Both the position numbers and the translations under genes were made by a program. From the NCBI RefSeq assembly GCF_024137865.1, contig NZ_CP099960.1, positions 1,922,001-1,986,000 of the forward strand: a stretch of DNA of 64,000 nt. The letters are read 5' to 3'. Positions 46,662 to 55,706 of this stretch are shown piece by piece (the stretch's first letter is position 1; each line of letters starts with the position of its first letter). The notes below the pieces were generated by a model. That model saw only the letters and a list, made by a program, of their open reading frames with translations. It searched no databases and was not told where the DNA came from. The DNA comes from Moraxella sp. FZFQ2102. Its GTDB lineage: Bacteria > Pseudomonadota > Gammaproteobacteria > Pseudomonadales > Moraxellaceae.

Positions 46662-47543
46662 ATGAAACTGCTGACTTTTCGCCCCTTGCCCATCACTGTG
46701 ACGCTCACTGCCATCAGTATTGCTTTTACTGCGGCATTGGCTGGTTGTCAGCAGGTCGGTGAAGCGGTGAATGGTGCGGTCAGCGAAGTGCATCTGCCGC
46801 AGAAGACAATTCAGCCTGTGGCGGCGCTGCCTGACCAATCGCACGCGGTTTATGCAGATTATCAAACTTTATCGAAATATCATTGGCGCTTGGTTGATGC
46901 GACGATGCAGGGTGCGCCATTGCAAGTTTATCAAGATATTATTAAAAATCAACAAGGGTCTTTGACCTTCAGTAGTGATAATGGCGCGCAGCGTTATGGC
47001 TATACTTTTGGCTGTAATAGCGCGGGCGGTGAGTATCAGTTGGAGCTTGGTAAGGTTACTTTTACAGGTGATGCATTCAGCACGCTGATCCACTGTGGCG
47101 ATCTGACAAATGCCGAAGATCGCTTTGCGCATGATCTGGACGGCAGTTTATTAACGCTAAAAATTGATAAAACCAATTTCACCGCTGAGATGACTCAGTC
47201 GAAAGGTGGCTTGGTGATGCATTGGCAGGGCGCGATGAAGCCTGAAGTTCGCTATGGCAAGCCTGTGCAGCTATACTGGGAGATCGCACCCGAGAAGGTG
47301 GCTTGTGTCGATGATGCGGGCAATGATCAGCTGTGCTTAAAAGTGCGTAATGTCAATTATGATGAACAAGGCATCAAAACAGGCGCAGGCGCGTGGCGTA
47401 ATTTCGATGGTCAGATTGATGGTTTTAAATTTGACCCAAACATCCGCCAAATCATCCGTTTGAACGCGTTTAACAATCCAAACGGCGAACCAAATCCTTA
47501 TTATGTCTTTGATCAGATGGTCGAGAGCGAAGTGATTCGCTGA
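46662..47543 (+). CDS. META/DUF4377 domain lipoprotein
   Basis: 293-residue predicted lipoprotein: the signal sequence ends in LAGC with the acylated Cys at residue 28. The middle part (YHWRLVDATMQGAP ... LTFSSDNGAQRYGYTFGCNSAGGEYQL ...) matches the META/HslJ pattern. The last 90 residues (VQLYWEIAPEKVACV, then CLKVRNVNYDEQGIKTG and NFDGQIDGFKFDP) look like DUF4377. Combinations of these domains are known in proteobacterial envelope proteins of unknown function. Single gene with a Fur-like box upstream and a terminator downstream, suggesting iron-linked expression (inference). Confidence 0.7.
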   Translation: MKLLTFRPLPITVTLTAISIAFTAALAGCQQVGEAVNGAVSEVHLPQKTIQPVAALPDQSHAVYADYQTLSKYHWRLVDATMQGAPLQVYQDIIKNQQGSLTFSSDNGAQRYGYTFGCNSAGGEYQLELGKVTFTGDAFSTLIHCGDLTNAEDRFAHDLDGSLLTLKIDKTNFTAEMTQSKGGLVMHWQGAMKPEVRYGKPVQLYWEIAPEKVACVDDAGNDQLCLKVRNVNYDEQGIKTGAGAWRNFDGQIDGFKFDPNIRQIIRLNAFNNPNGEPNPYYVFDQMVESEVIR

Positions 47544-47560
47544 TTGACAAAATCATCGAT

Positions 47561-47593
47561 AAAACAGGGCGATTAAATGATTGCCCTGTTTTT
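47561..47593 (+). terminator. Terminator after the META lipoprotein gene
   Basis: 10-bp stem AAAACAGGGC / GCCCTGTTTT with a 12-base loop and five T. Confidence 0.85.
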
Positions 47594-47694
47594 GTATTGG
47601 TGGTGAATTATCGTATCTCAACAAAGTACATCACTTGACTACACTAAGTAAATTAACATCATCAGGTTGTTTGCTTTCAATTAACCTTCCCGAA

Positions 47695-48285
47695 TCATCT
47701 ATTTTTTAAATTTAATAAATCATCATCGGTCAGGCGCCAGCGTCCTTTTTTCTTGGATGTGGCGCGACCGAGTAGGGCGGTGTTACCGATGAGCTTATGC
47801 ATCGAATGGCTTGAATGTGCGTGGCAAATGGCGCAGGCAAGCCCATCGGCGGCGTCCTGCTGGGGGATTACTTCAAGTGATAAGATGCGGCAGACCATCG
47901 CGCTGACCTGATCCTTGTCCGCTGCACCGTAACCGCAGACGGCTTGTTTGATTTGGCGCGCGGTGTATTCTGAGACGGATAAATCAAGCGCGGTCAGTGC
48001 GGCGATGGCAGCCCCACGCGCTTGCCCAAGCTTCAATGCTGAATCGGGGTTTTCCGCCATAAATACTTGCTCGATGGCGGCGTGCATGGGCTTGTCGCTG
48101 TATTTTTGGTAATGGGTGACGATGCGCGTGATACCTGCGAAAATCTGTGCGATGCGCTCGCTCATCTCGGTGCTGTTTGTGCGGATGGTGCCTGCGTCCA
48201 AAAAGGTGATTTTGTCGCCTTCGGTGCTGACGATGCCATAGCCTGTCTTGCGCGAACCGGGGTCGATGCCGATGATTAGGGTCAT
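47695..48285 (-). CDS. ruvC: Crossover junction endodeoxyribonuclease RuvC
   Basis: Holliday-junction resolvase acting with RuvAB. The four acidic active-site residues are recognisable: D8 in IGIDPG, the Glu in AAIEQVF, and the two Asp in QQDAADGLACA. GYGAADKDQV is the conserved DNA-binding loop. The 196 residues exceed E. coli RuvC (173) by a basic C-terminal tail (RATSKKKGRWRLTDD). ruvA and ruvB are not adjacent in this window. Confidence 0.94.
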   Translation of the reverse strand: MTLIIGIDPGSRKTGYGIVSTEGDKITFLDAGTIRTNSTEMSERIAQIFAGITRIVTHYQKYSDKPMHAAIEQVFMAENPDSALKLGQARGAAIAALTALDLSVSEYTARQIKQAVCGYGAADKDQVSAMVCRILSLEVIPQQDAADGLACAICHAHSSHSMHKLIGNTALLGRATSKKKGRWRLTDDDLLNLKNR

Positions 48286-48401
48286 AATGTTTATATTGCG
48301 TAATTAATAAGTATAAAGGGCTTGAAAACTTGCCAATCGCCCAAATAGTTTGTTAGTATAGCGTATTTTTCTATTTTTGCGAATTTTTATAAGGAATTGC
48401 T

Positions 48402-49013
48402 ATGGGTGCTTTGGTTGGCATTGCTTTGGTTTGGTTCATCATCGAGATGCTAGTGTGGTATTTGGTTGCCCAAATGCCTGGTATGAGCGGCTGGTATGTG
48501 TTCTTTTGGTTCGTGGCAGCGGCATTTATCGGATTGAGCTTTATCCGTAAGGCGGCAGGCACGCTAAACCCAATGGCGCAGCAGATGAAAGCGATGCAAA
48601 GTGGCGTCATCCCCAATCCTGCCAATCAACCATCAGAAGGCTTAGTGACTAAGGCAGTGGCGTCAGGCATTGCAGGTGTGTTGTTCTTGTTACCAGGTCT
48701 GATCAGCGATGTGGCGGCGGTTGTGCTGCTGTTACCATTTGTGCAGCGCAAACTAGCCACTGCGGCGAAAAACTATGCCATGAAAAATCAAGACAAGCTG
48801 ATGAAAATGATGGCAAATCAAATGGGCGGTCAAAGTCCATTCGGTGCGATGGGCGGCATGGGTGGCAATCCCTTTGGTGGTATGAATGGCCAAAATCCAT
48901 TCGGACAAGGCAATCCTTTTGGTAAATCAGGCTTTGGCGGTACGACGGTCGATGGCGATGCCACACCAGTGAATAAAAATGTCAAACGCATCACATCAGC
49001 GAATGATGATTGA
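48402..49013 (+). CDS. fxsA: FxsA-family membrane protein with Gly/Met-rich NPFG tail
   Basis: 203-residue cytoplasmic-membrane protein. The FxsA domain covers about residues 1-135: three or four membrane segments, and LLFPG-like VLFLLPGLISDVAAVVLLLP near residues 88-107. E. coli FxsA, when overproduced, relieves exclusion of phage T7 by the F plasmid. Here the protein continues with a tail (about residues 145-185) containing five PFG or NPFG units rich in Gly and Met, then a charged end. The tail is probably disordered. It has its own terminator. Confidence 0.8.
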   Translation: MGALVGIALVWFIIEMLVWYLVAQMPGMSGWYVFFWFVAAAFIGLSFIRKAAGTLNPMAQQMKAMQSGVIPNPANQPSEGLVTKAVASGIAGVLFLLPGLISDVAAVVLLLPFVQRKLATAAKNYAMKNQDKLMKMMANQMGGQSPFGAMGGMGGNPFGGMNGQNPFGQGNPFGKSGFGGTTVDGDATPVNKNVKRITSANDD

Positions 49014-49028
49014 GCCAGATTGAATGCT

Positions 49029-49057
49029 AAAAACCAACCAGTCGGTTGGTTTTTTAT
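49029..49057 (+). terminator. fxsA terminator
   Basis: Perfect 11-bp stem AAAAACCAACC / GGTTGGTTTTT with loop AGTC and T-run. Confidence 0.9.
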
Positions 49058-49090
49058 TTTGTTTGAATTTCAACAAAGTTATTAAGTATA

Positions 49091-49126
49091 TAAAAAATCG
49101 CCCACCGATTGATCGATGGGCGATTT
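49091..49126 (-). terminator. gcvP terminator
   Basis: On the minus strand the stem AAATCGCCCA / TGGGCGATTT (plus-strand 49095-49104 and 49117-49126), with an inner CGAT/ATCG pairing, is followed by TTTTTT. Confidence 0.88.
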
Positions 49127-49144
49127 GCACTGCTAAATCATGAG

Positions 49145-52000
49145 TTATTCATAATTATCGATACTTGGGCAAGAACAGATCAAATTCTTGTCGCCATAGA
49201 CATCATCCACACGACCAACTGATGGCCAGAATTTGTGTGCTTTGATGTAGTCTAGTGGGAAAGCAGCTTCAGTGCGGCTATATGGGCGATCCCATTCACC
49301 AGCGATGACTGCTTGGGTGTGCGGTGCGTTCACCAGTGGGTTATTGTCCGCTGTCCAGCCGTCGGTACCTGCTTGTACTTTTAGGGCTTCTTGTTTGATT
49401 TGCTTCAATGCTGAGATAAAGCGGTCAAGCTCATCTTTGCTCTCAGATTCGGTCGGCTCAATCATCAAGGTGCCTGCCACAGGGAATGACATGGTCGGCG
49501 CGTGGAAACCGTAGTCCATCAGGCGCTTGGCGATGTCAGTCTCGGTGATGCCAGTTTCTGCTTTGAGTGGGCGAATATCGATGATACATTCGTGTGCCAC
49601 ACGGCCATTTTTACCTGTGTATAGCACAGGGTAGTCAGCAGATAGCTGGCTTGCCACATAGTTGGCGTTAAGTAGCGCTTGCTTGGTCGCTGCCAATAGA
49701 CCATCACGACCCATCATGGTGATGTACATCCATGAGATTGGCAGGATGCTTGCAGAGCCGTACGGTGCTGCTGAGACAGCAGATTGACCTTCGACAGCAT
49801 TATGCACAGGGGCGACGCTGTGGCTTGCGATGAATGGCGCTAGGTGTTTTTTCAGACCAATCGGACCCATGCCAGGACCGCCACCGCCGTGTGGGATACA
49901 GAAGGTTTTGTGTAGGTTCATGTGTAGCACGTCCGCACCGACATCAGCAGGCTGCATGATGGCGACTTGGGCGTTCATGTTAGCGCCGTCCATATAGACT
50001 TGACCGCCATGAGTGTGAATCAGATCACAGATATCACGGATGCCTTCTTCAAACACACCATGTGTTGATGGATAAGTAATCATCAAAGCGCCTAGGTTGG
50101 CTGAATGCTCTTCACACTTGGCTTTTAGGTCATCAAGATCGACATTACCTTGCTCGTCGGTCGCTACGACGACAACTTTCATACCCATCATCTGAGCAGT
50201 AGCAGGGTTGGTACCGTGTGCTGAGCGTGGGATTAGGCAGACATTGCGGTCGGTTTGACCTAGGCTTTCGTGATAGCGGCGAATAGCAAGTAGGCCGGCA
50301 TATTCACCAGATGCACCAGAGTTTGGCTGCATACTGATTTCATCAAAGCCTGTGATGGCTTTTAGCTGGTCTTGTAGGCTGTCAATCATCTCAATGTAGC
50401 CGACCACTTCGTCGCGTGGTGCGAACGGGTGTACATTAGCAAACTCATTCCAAGTGATTGGTAGCATTTCGCTCGTCGCGTTGAGCTTCATGGTGCACGA
50501 GCCAAGCGAAATCATTGAGCGGTTCATCGCCAAATCTTTGTCTTCTAGTGATTTTAGATAGCGTAGCATCTGATGCTCAGTGTGGTGGCTGTTGAACACG
50601 GGATGGGTCAAAATGTCATCAGTACGCACTTGTGAGCCAAGCACTGATTTGACTTCATCTAGAGTACCAGCGACACCGAAGAACCCACAAAGAGCGTTAA
50701 ATTCTTCTTCGTCAGTCAATTCGTTAAACGCTACCGAAATGCGAGTGTCGCCATCACGCCATAGGCTATAGCCTGCCGCTTTGGCAGCTTGCATGATGCC
50801 ATCGGCTGTCGCTTTGTCCGCCACATCCACAAGCACGGTATCAAAGAATGTACCATGTACGACAGCGAATTTGGCTTTGACGGCGTCACTAAACGCCACC
50901 GCCAGTGCATGAATGCGAGTGGCAATGCGTTTTAGACCCACTGGGCCATGATAGACAGCGTACATACCAGCTAGGTTGGCAAGTAGTACTTGAGAAGTAC
51001 AGATGTTTGAGTTGGCTTTTTCACGGCGGATATGCTGTTCACGAGTCTGTAGTGCCATGCGTAGAGCGGTGTTGCCTTGAGCATCGATAGATACACCGAT
51101 AATACGACCAGGGGCAGAACGCTTATCTTTATCTTTGAATGCAAAATACGCTGCGTGTGGACCGCCAAAGCCCATTGGGATACCAAAACGCTGTGTGCTG
51201 CCTAGAGCAATATCAGCACCCATGCTGGCAGGGGATTTAAGCAGGACTAGGCTTAGGATATCACTGGCGACGATGGCATAAGCACCTTTTTCTTTGACAG
51301 CTGCGATGATGTCAGTCAAATCAACCACATCGCCTTCACGGCCGACATATTGGAAATAAGCACCGAAATATTCGCCGTTTTTCGCGGTGTCAAAATCACC
51401 AACAACCACATCCCATCCGAAGTACTTCGCGCGCGTGCGGATGACATCTAGGGTCTGTGGATAGGTGCGACTATCGACAAAAAATTGGTTTGATTTTGAT
51501 TTGCTGACACGATTTGCCATCGCCATCGCTTCGGCAGCGGCGGTCGCTTCATCAAGCAGTGATGCACCTGCCAAGTCCATGCCAGTCAAGTCAATACAGA
51601 CTTGTTGGAAGTTTAGCAAAGCTTCTAGGCGACCTTGGGCGATTTCGGCTTGGTATGGGGTGTAGGCGGTGTACCAGCCTGGATTTTCTAGTACATTGCG
51701 CTGGATAACCGCAGGTAGGCGAGTTGGTGCATAGCCTTGACCGATGTAGCTTTTTGAGACGGTGATTTTGTCCGCCATTTTGCGCAATTTGGCTAGGGCA
51801 TTGTGCTCGCTCATTGCCACTGGCAAATCAAGCTCTTTGCCCAAGCGAACTGCTTTTGGGACGACAGCATCAATAAAGCTGTCCATATCGTCAAAGCCAA
51901 CAGCTTTTAGTAAGGCTTGTTGTTCGCTTGCATCCTTGCCAAGATGGCGATGGACAAAAGCATTTTCATAAAATAAATCGGAAAAGGTGTTAAATAACAT
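49145..52000 (-). CDS. gcvP: Glycine dehydrogenase (decarboxylating), P-protein
   Basis: PLP enzyme of the glycine cleavage system: decarboxylates glycine and passes the aminomethyl group to lipoyl-GcvH. The single-chain form is 951 residues (E. coli 957). [17 protein letters not shown] at the start, the central [17 protein letters not shown] and [35 protein letters not shown] are diagnostic; the PLP lysine is K698 in NLHKTF. It is separated from gcvH by a terminator and a small unrelated gene, so it may have a promoter of its own or depend on read-through from the riboswitch-controlled gcvTH. Confidence 0.96.
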   Translation of the reverse strand: MLFNTFSDLFYENAFVHRHLGKDASEQQALLKAVGFDDMDSFIDAVVPKAVRLGKELDLPVAMSEHNALAKLRKMADKITVSKSYIGQGYAPTRLPAVIQRNVLENPGWYTAYTPYQAEIAQGRLEALLNFQQVCIDLTGMDLAGASLLDEATAAAEAMAMANRVSKSKSNQFFVDSRTYPQTLDVIRTRAKYFGWDVVVGDFDTAKNGEYFGAYFQYVGREGDVVDLTDIIAAVKEKGAYAIVASDILSLVLLKSPASMGADIALGSTQRFGIPMGFGGPHAAYFAFKDKDKRSAPGRIIGVSIDAQGNTALRMALQTREQHIRREKANSNICTSQVLLANLAGMYAVYHGPVGLKRIATRIHALAVAFSDAVKAKFAVVHGTFFDTVLVDVADKATADGIMQAAKAAGYSLWRDGDTRISVAFNELTDEEEFNALCGFFGVAGTLDEVKSVLGSQVRTDDILTHPVFNSHHTEHQMLRYLKSLEDKDLAMNRSMISLGSCTMKLNATSEMLPITWNEFANVHPFAPRDEVVGYIEMIDSLQDQLKAITGFDEISMQPNSGASGEYAGLLAIRRYHESLGQTDRNVCLIPRSAHGTNPATAQMMGMKVVVVATDEQGNVDLDDLKAKCEEHSANLGALMITYPSTHGVFEEGIRDICDLIHTHGGQVYMDGANMNAQVAIMQPADVGADVLHMNLHKTFCIPHGGGGPGMGPIGLKKHLAPFIASHSVAPVHNAVEGQSAVSAAPYGSASILPISWMYITMMGRDGLLAATKQALLNANYVASQLSADYPVLYTGKNGRVAHECIIDIRPLKAETGITETDIAKRLMDYGFHAPTMSFPVAGTLMIEPTESESKDELDRFISALKQIKQEALKVQAGTDGWTADNNPLVNAPHTQAVIAGEWDRPYSRTEAAFPLDYIKAHKFWPSVGRVDDVYGDKNLICSCPSIDNYE

Positions 52001-52017
52001 AAGTTATCCTTTTAGGG

Positions 52018-52485
52018 TTAGTAATCAGAATAGCTTTGTAATAATTTCACTTCATTGGGTGAATTATCCCAAAAAAATTGTATGTCATTTTTGTCAAAAG
52101 AACCCATAATGACCATGCCACAATCATCATCTTTTTCAAAAATATCATAATAAACCAAATCGCCATTTGTGTCATAAAATGATGTTTTGGCTTTTTTATC
52201 AACTTCAATCCATTCTGTTTTTTGAGATTGGGTTAAAATTAATTTATCATTGAGTTTGCGATAATCTTCAAAACCATGCTCCGTATATTTACGCATACCA
52301 ATAATTGTAGTGTGGTCTATACCAAACACAACATCAGCAATCAATTTACCGCTTGGGTCATATTCAGAGATTTCATCTTGGATAATGTGTTTGTTATTAT
52401 CCAAAATTAAAACACGATAACTCATACCATCATTATAATAATGAATTTTTGAGTAATTGTCGTATTCTAAAACTTCTACTTTCAT
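52018..52485 (-). CDS. Hypothetical protein inserted between gcvH and gcvP
   Basis: 155 residues, not recognised. No signal peptide or membrane segment; probably cytoplasmic. Rich in Asp, Lys, Tyr and Ile, with two similar units, SEYDPSGKLIADVVF and TSFYDTNGDLVYYDIFE, that look like beta-hairpin repeats of the kind seen in YD-repeat or MORN-like proteins. The base composition is visibly AT-richer than the flanking gcv genes and the codon choice differs, suggesting a transferred gene. It begins after the gcvH terminator, has no clear ribosome site, and ends 17 bases before the gcvP start. Small acidic orphans like this are sometimes immunity proteins, but nothing here proves that. Confidence 0.7.
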   Translation of the reverse strand: MKVEVLEYDNYSKIHYYNDGMSYRVLILDNNKHIIQDEISEYDPSGKLIADVVFGIDHTTIIGMRKYTEHGFEDYRKLNDKLILTQSQKTEWIEVDKKAKTSFYDTNGDLVYYDIFEKDDDCGMVIMGSFDKNDIQFFWDNSPNEVKLLQSYSDY

Positions 52486-52500
52486 TTAATGTTGCTAAAA

Positions 52501-52546
52501 TTAAAAGTCATGACGTGAATATCAAACTCACGCCATGACTTTTTAA
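52501..52546 (-). terminator. gcvH terminator
   Basis: Long stem (52501-52518 with 52528-52546) with one mismatch and one bulged base; on the minus strand TTAAAAAGTCATGGCGTGA starts at the gcvH stop codon. T-run follows. It would stop most transcription before the orphan gene and gcvP. Confidence 0.8.
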
Positions 52547-52927
52547 TCACAGACTACTTTCGTACTCTTCTGCACTCATTAGGCTGTCATAATCGGCAGG
52601 ATTGGCAGGCTTAACTTTAAAGAACCATGCTTTGCCGTATGGGTCTTCGTTCGCAAGCTCTGGGCTATCTACCAGCTCTTCGTTGATCTCAACGATTTCA
52701 CCAGCGATCGGTGCATAGACATCAGATGCGGCTTTGACAGATTCAACGACAGCGATTTCTTGGTCGGCTTCAACAGTGGTGCCAACTTCTGGTAGCTCAA
52801 CGAATACCACATCGCCAAGCGCATCTTGGGCGTGGTCAGTGATGCCGACAGTGATGGTGCCGTCTGCTTCTAGGCGTAGCCATTCGTGGCTTGCGACATA
52901 TTTTAGATCAGCTGGGATATTGCTCAT
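52547..52927 (-). CDS. gcvH: Glycine cleavage system H protein
   Basis: Lipoyl carrier of the glycine cleavage system, shuttling the aminomethyl group between GcvP and GcvT. The 126 residues match the family (E. coli 129). The lipoylated lysine is K65 in [35 protein letters not shown] is the conserved first half. ATG is preceded by GGAGAGAACCC. Follows gcvT by 51 bases in the riboswitch-controlled transcript. Confidence 0.96.
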   Translation of the reverse strand: MSNIPADLKYVASHEWLRLEADGTITVGITDHAQDALGDVVFVELPEVGTTVEADQEIAVVESVKAASDVYAPIAGEIVEINEELVDSPELANEDPYGKAWFFKVKPANPADYDSLMSAEEYESSL

Positions 52928-52978
52928 GGGTTCTCTCCTGTGAGTGGGGTTTGTATTTTAAAAGGGTTAAATAATGAA

Positions 52979-54082
52979 TTAATTAAACTGCTTTTTACCA
53001 TTACGGACAAATGGCAATTTCAATACACGGACATCGACTTCTTTGCCACGCATGATGACTTTGGCGGTATCACCAGTGAAGTCACTTGGCACACGAGCGA
53101 TGGCGATAGATTGTTTTAGACTTGGGCTAAAGACACCGCTTGTGGTGATGCCATTACCTGCATCGGTCACGACTTCCATATGGTCACGCAGTACGCCACC
53201 TTTACCAGTCAATAATAGACCAACTTGCTTGACTTTGACGCCATTAGCTTTTAGGGCGACAAGCTTGTCTTTACCGACAAAATCACGGCTTTCATCTTTT
53301 AGATCTACCGTCCATGCCATGCCTGCTTCTAGTGGGCTGACATCATCGTCCATATCGTTGCCGTATAGGTTCATACCTGCTTCCATACGCAGGGTGTCAC
53401 GAGCGCCCAGACCGCATGGCTGTACACCTGCATCTGCTAGCGCTTTAAAAAATTCTCCTGCTTTATCGGCAGGCATGATCACTTCCACGCCATCTTCGCC
53501 AGTGTAACCTGTGCGAGCGACGAACCAATCATCACCAAGATCGACGCCAACAAATGGCTTAAGTGCGTTGACTTTTTCCGCCCATTCAGGCTTGACGGTG
53601 AGTAGTTTTTCAATCGCTTTTGGGCCTTGAACAGCAAGCATTGCCACATCGTAGCGTGGATTTAGTGTCACGCCAAATTCGCTACCGACTTTGGCAAATT
53701 GCGCTAAGTCTTTTTCACGAGTTGCGCCGTTTGAGACGATACGATAAGTGGTTTCATCTTCGCTAGTGCGATAAACGATTAGGTCATCAATCACACCGCC
53801 ATTGTCGTTTAGCATTGCTGAATACAGTGCTTTACCAACAAAGCCAAGTTTATTGACATCATTGGCGATAAGCTTACGGAAAAATGCTTTGGCATTGTCG
53901 CCAGTCACATCAGTCACTAGCATATGCGAGACATCAAACATCCCTGCATCGGTACGCACAGCTTCGTGTTCGACGATTTGTGAGCCATAATTGACAGGCA
54001 ATTCCCAACCGCCGAAGTCAATCAGCTTGCCATCAAAAGCGACATGAGAATCGTATAAAGGGGTGCGTTGTGGTGCGGTCAT
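52979..54082 (-). CDS. gcvT: Glycine cleavage system T protein (aminomethyltransferase)
   Basis: Transfers the methylene carbon from GcvH to tetrahydrofolate and releases ammonia. The 367 residues match E. coli GcvT (364). [26 protein letters not shown] at the start, the catalytic-Asp region MFDVSHML near residues 47-54, [10 protein letters not shown] and [18 protein letters not shown] are diagnostic. The start at 54082 follows AAGGAATTTACC; the upstream start at 54118 is rejected. First gene behind the glycine riboswitch. Confidence 0.95.
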   Translation of the reverse strand: MTAPQRTPLYDSHVAFDGKLIDFGGWELPVNYGSQIVEHEAVRTDAGMFDVSHMLVTDVTGDNAKAFFRKLIANDVNKLGFVGKALYSAMLNDNGGVIDDLIVYRTSEDETTYRIVSNGATREKDLAQFAKVGSEFGVTLNPRYDVAMLAVQGPKAIEKLLTVKPEWAEKVNALKPFVGVDLGDDWFVARTGYTGEDGVEVIMPADKAGEFFKALADAGVQPCGLGARDTLRMEAGMNLYGNDMDDDVSPLEAGMAWTVDLKDESRDFVGKDKLVALKANGVKVKQVGLLLTGKGGVLRDHMEVVTDAGNGITTSGVFSPSLKQSIAIARVPSDFTGDTAKVIMRGKEVDVRVLKLPFVRNGKKQFN

Positions 54083-54136
54083 GGTAAATTCCTTATTTTC
54101 AGAAAAAAGTGCAAACATCGCAATTTGTCTTGCTTT

Positions 54137-54168
54137 GTATCAAATTAATGTATAGTATCAAATCAATG
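54137..54168 (-). repeat. Direct repeats in the gcvT leader
   Basis: GTATCAAATTAATG (54137-54150) and GTATCAAATCAATG (54155-54168): 13 of 14 bases identical, 18 bases apart, between the riboswitch and the gcvT ribosome site. Could be a regulator or RNA-binding site; no known motif recognised. Confidence 0.5.
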
Positions 54169-54221
54169 ATAACACGCAATTATGACAAATTTAGGGCAAT
54201 TACGCCCAACAATCAGCACCC

Positions 54222-54489
54222 CATCTGTCCTTTGACCTGAGATTTTCAATTACTTTTAGGACAAAAGCAATCTTCTTCCCTTCGGTGGGCAAAGCTTGTG
54301 TGTTTGGTACATTGGTACAAGCCGCCACTCTCCAGATTGTGTTGATAAACCATTGAGATTTATCGAGATTTTCAGTCCTTTTACCTGAGCGATTATGGGG
54401 AATGTGTCAAGCACAGTTTACGCCTTCGGTGGTGTTTTGCTGTTTTATCCTTCCATTTAAAAACAAAAACACGCTCTCCTGAAAATCAG
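54222..54489 (-). promoter_or_regulatory. Tandem glycine riboswitch
   Basis: Two glycine aptamers in series on the minus strand, in the gcvT 5' leader. Aptamer 1 (54489 down to about 54373) has GGAGAGC, CACCGAAGG and GCTCAGGTAAAAGGAC. Aptamer 2 (54340 down to about 54222) has GGAGAGTGG, CACCGAAGGG and TCTCAGGTCAAAGGACAGA. These are the conserved cores of the class, and the short linker between them is usual. Glycine binding normally turns the gcv genes on. The region after aptamer 2 holds a small GGGC-GTAATT-GCCC hairpin (54192-54206) but no strong terminator, so control at the level of translation is possible. Confidence 0.95.
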
Positions 54490-54497
54490 ACCCCCTT

Positions 54498-54526
54498 ATT
54501 ATGAAAAATAATGCTACAATTTACAA
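54498..54526 (-). promoter_or_regulatory. gcvT promoter
   Basis: On the minus strand TTGTAA (54521-54526), a 17-base spacer and CATAAT (54498-54503). Transcription would begin at about 54491, just at the start of aptamer 1. Confidence 0.75.
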
Positions 54527-54674
54527 GTAAAATTATCGACTTTTACCAAAAATATTGCTTTTTGTGTAAAATTGGCGTAAGAATTGTTTGATTTTCACGC
54601 CAAATTTGCCTTTGTGGGTAATTTGTGATTAAAAAGCACTGATGAATATTTAAAAGATGAATAAAGGTGAGTCC

Positions 54675-54995
54675 ATGCATTGTGATGTGTATAAATTTCC
54701 AAAAAACGAAGATTGGTATGTGTATATCGCGCGTCCTGATTATCCCAATGACACCGATAAGCTGACCGATTGGCTTGGCGTGCTGCCTGCTGCGATGCGT
54801 GCTAAGCTTGGTATGGGGCAGTTTGTACTACATTTGGATTTGTCAGCGCGTGATAAATTGGCACGCGCCAATATCGATGAAGTGCGTGCTAAGCTTAGTG
54901 AGCAGGGTTATTATGTGCAAGCACCGCCTGCGGATATTTTGGCAGCACAAGCATTGGCTAAAGCGCGTGACGCCCAAGATAAAAAGTACGACTAA
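54675..54995 (+). CDS. ycgL: YcgL-domain protein
   Basis: 106-residue cytoplasmic protein of the YcgL family (function unknown). VYKFPKNEDWYVYIARPDY at the start, then MGQFVLHLDLSARDKLARANIDEVRAKLSEQGYYVQAPP match the family core (E. coli YcgL: the LTEQGYYLQLPPP region). The ATG at 54675 follows AAAGGTGAGTCC; an upstream in-frame ATG at 54657 is less likely. In many gammaproteobacteria ycgL lies beside rnd; no rnd gene is seen here. Confidence 0.8.
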   Translation: MHCDVYKFPKNEDWYVYIARPDYPNDTDKLTDWLGVLPAAMRAKLGMGQFVLHLDLSARDKLARANIDEVRAKLSEQGYYVQAPPADILAAQALAKARDAQDKKYD

Positions 54996-55106
54996 GCATA
55001 CATAACTGATTGAATTTATGCAAATTTTTGCCATTTTACGAATTTTTAACAGTTTTTGACAAAAAGCATGATAAAATAGGCGAAAATTTCATAGTTGGTA
55101 GTATCC

Positions 55107-55592
55107 ATGAATTGGTTGAAAGATTTGCCGCTTGAGAAAATCAGCGAAGCCTTGGCAGGATTTTTTGCATGGTGGGCTAATGTCACAGACTCAATACCTG
55201 CGGCGCAGTTGCCATTGACGGTGTATGTCGTGGGATGTGTGCTGGTGTTGGCTCTGTGGTGGCTGATTGCGCGATTGTTTCCGCGTCCTTTTAAGGGTAT
55301 CAGTTGGGTGATGGTGGCAGCGATTTTGTTCGCACCTGGTCAGGCAGCTGGTGGCGGCGGTGAAGTTGCACCTGCGATGCTTGGTGTGTTTCATGCGATT
55401 TTGATGAAAGATTTTGCGGGTGCTGTGGTGGCGTTTTTGCCGATTTTGGCAGTGTTTGCAGCCTTGCTTGTCGTTGGTGCGATTTGGCAAATGCTGCGTA
55501 GCGTAATCGCAAATACCACCGAAAATCAAGCAGAAACCGCACGCATCCAAGAACAAAAACGCCAAATGAACCAAAACCAGTCACAGGCATAA
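55107..55592 (+). CDS. Small membrane protein of unknown function
   Basis: 161 residues, not recognised. Three hydrophobic segments (about residues 35-58, 66-82 and 104-127), separated by a Gly-rich loop (APGQAAGGGGEVAP), then a soluble, Gln/Asn-rich C-terminus (EQKRQMNQNQSQA). The conserved-looking WWLIARLFPRPFKGISW follows the first segment. The ATG at 55107 follows GTTGGTAGTATCC. It lies between ycgL and rpsF but does not share the rpsF promoter. Confidence 0.75.
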   Translation: MNWLKDLPLEKISEALAGFFAWWANVTDSIPAAQLPLTVYVVGCVLVLALWWLIARLFPRPFKGISWVMVAAILFAPGQAAGGGGEVAPAMLGVFHAILMKDFAGAVVAFLPILAVFAALLVVGAIWQMLRSVIANTTENQAETARIQEQKRQMNQNQSQA

Positions 55593-55624
55593 GTTTGATT
55601 GCCAATGGTTAAGTAAAATAAAAC

Positions 55625-55653
55625 TTGTCATTGGTTAATTTTGTGTGTATAAT
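55625..55653 (+). promoter_or_regulatory. rpsF operon promoter
   Basis: TTGTCA (55625-55630), a 17-base spacer and a perfect TATAAT (55648-55653) with GTGTG just before it. A strong promoter, leaving a 5' leader of about 100 bases. Confidence 0.85.
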
Positions 55654-55706
55654 ACGCGCTTTGTTAAATAGGTTTGGCTTGCCAAGCCTTGTTTTTCAAT
55701 CTCCTT

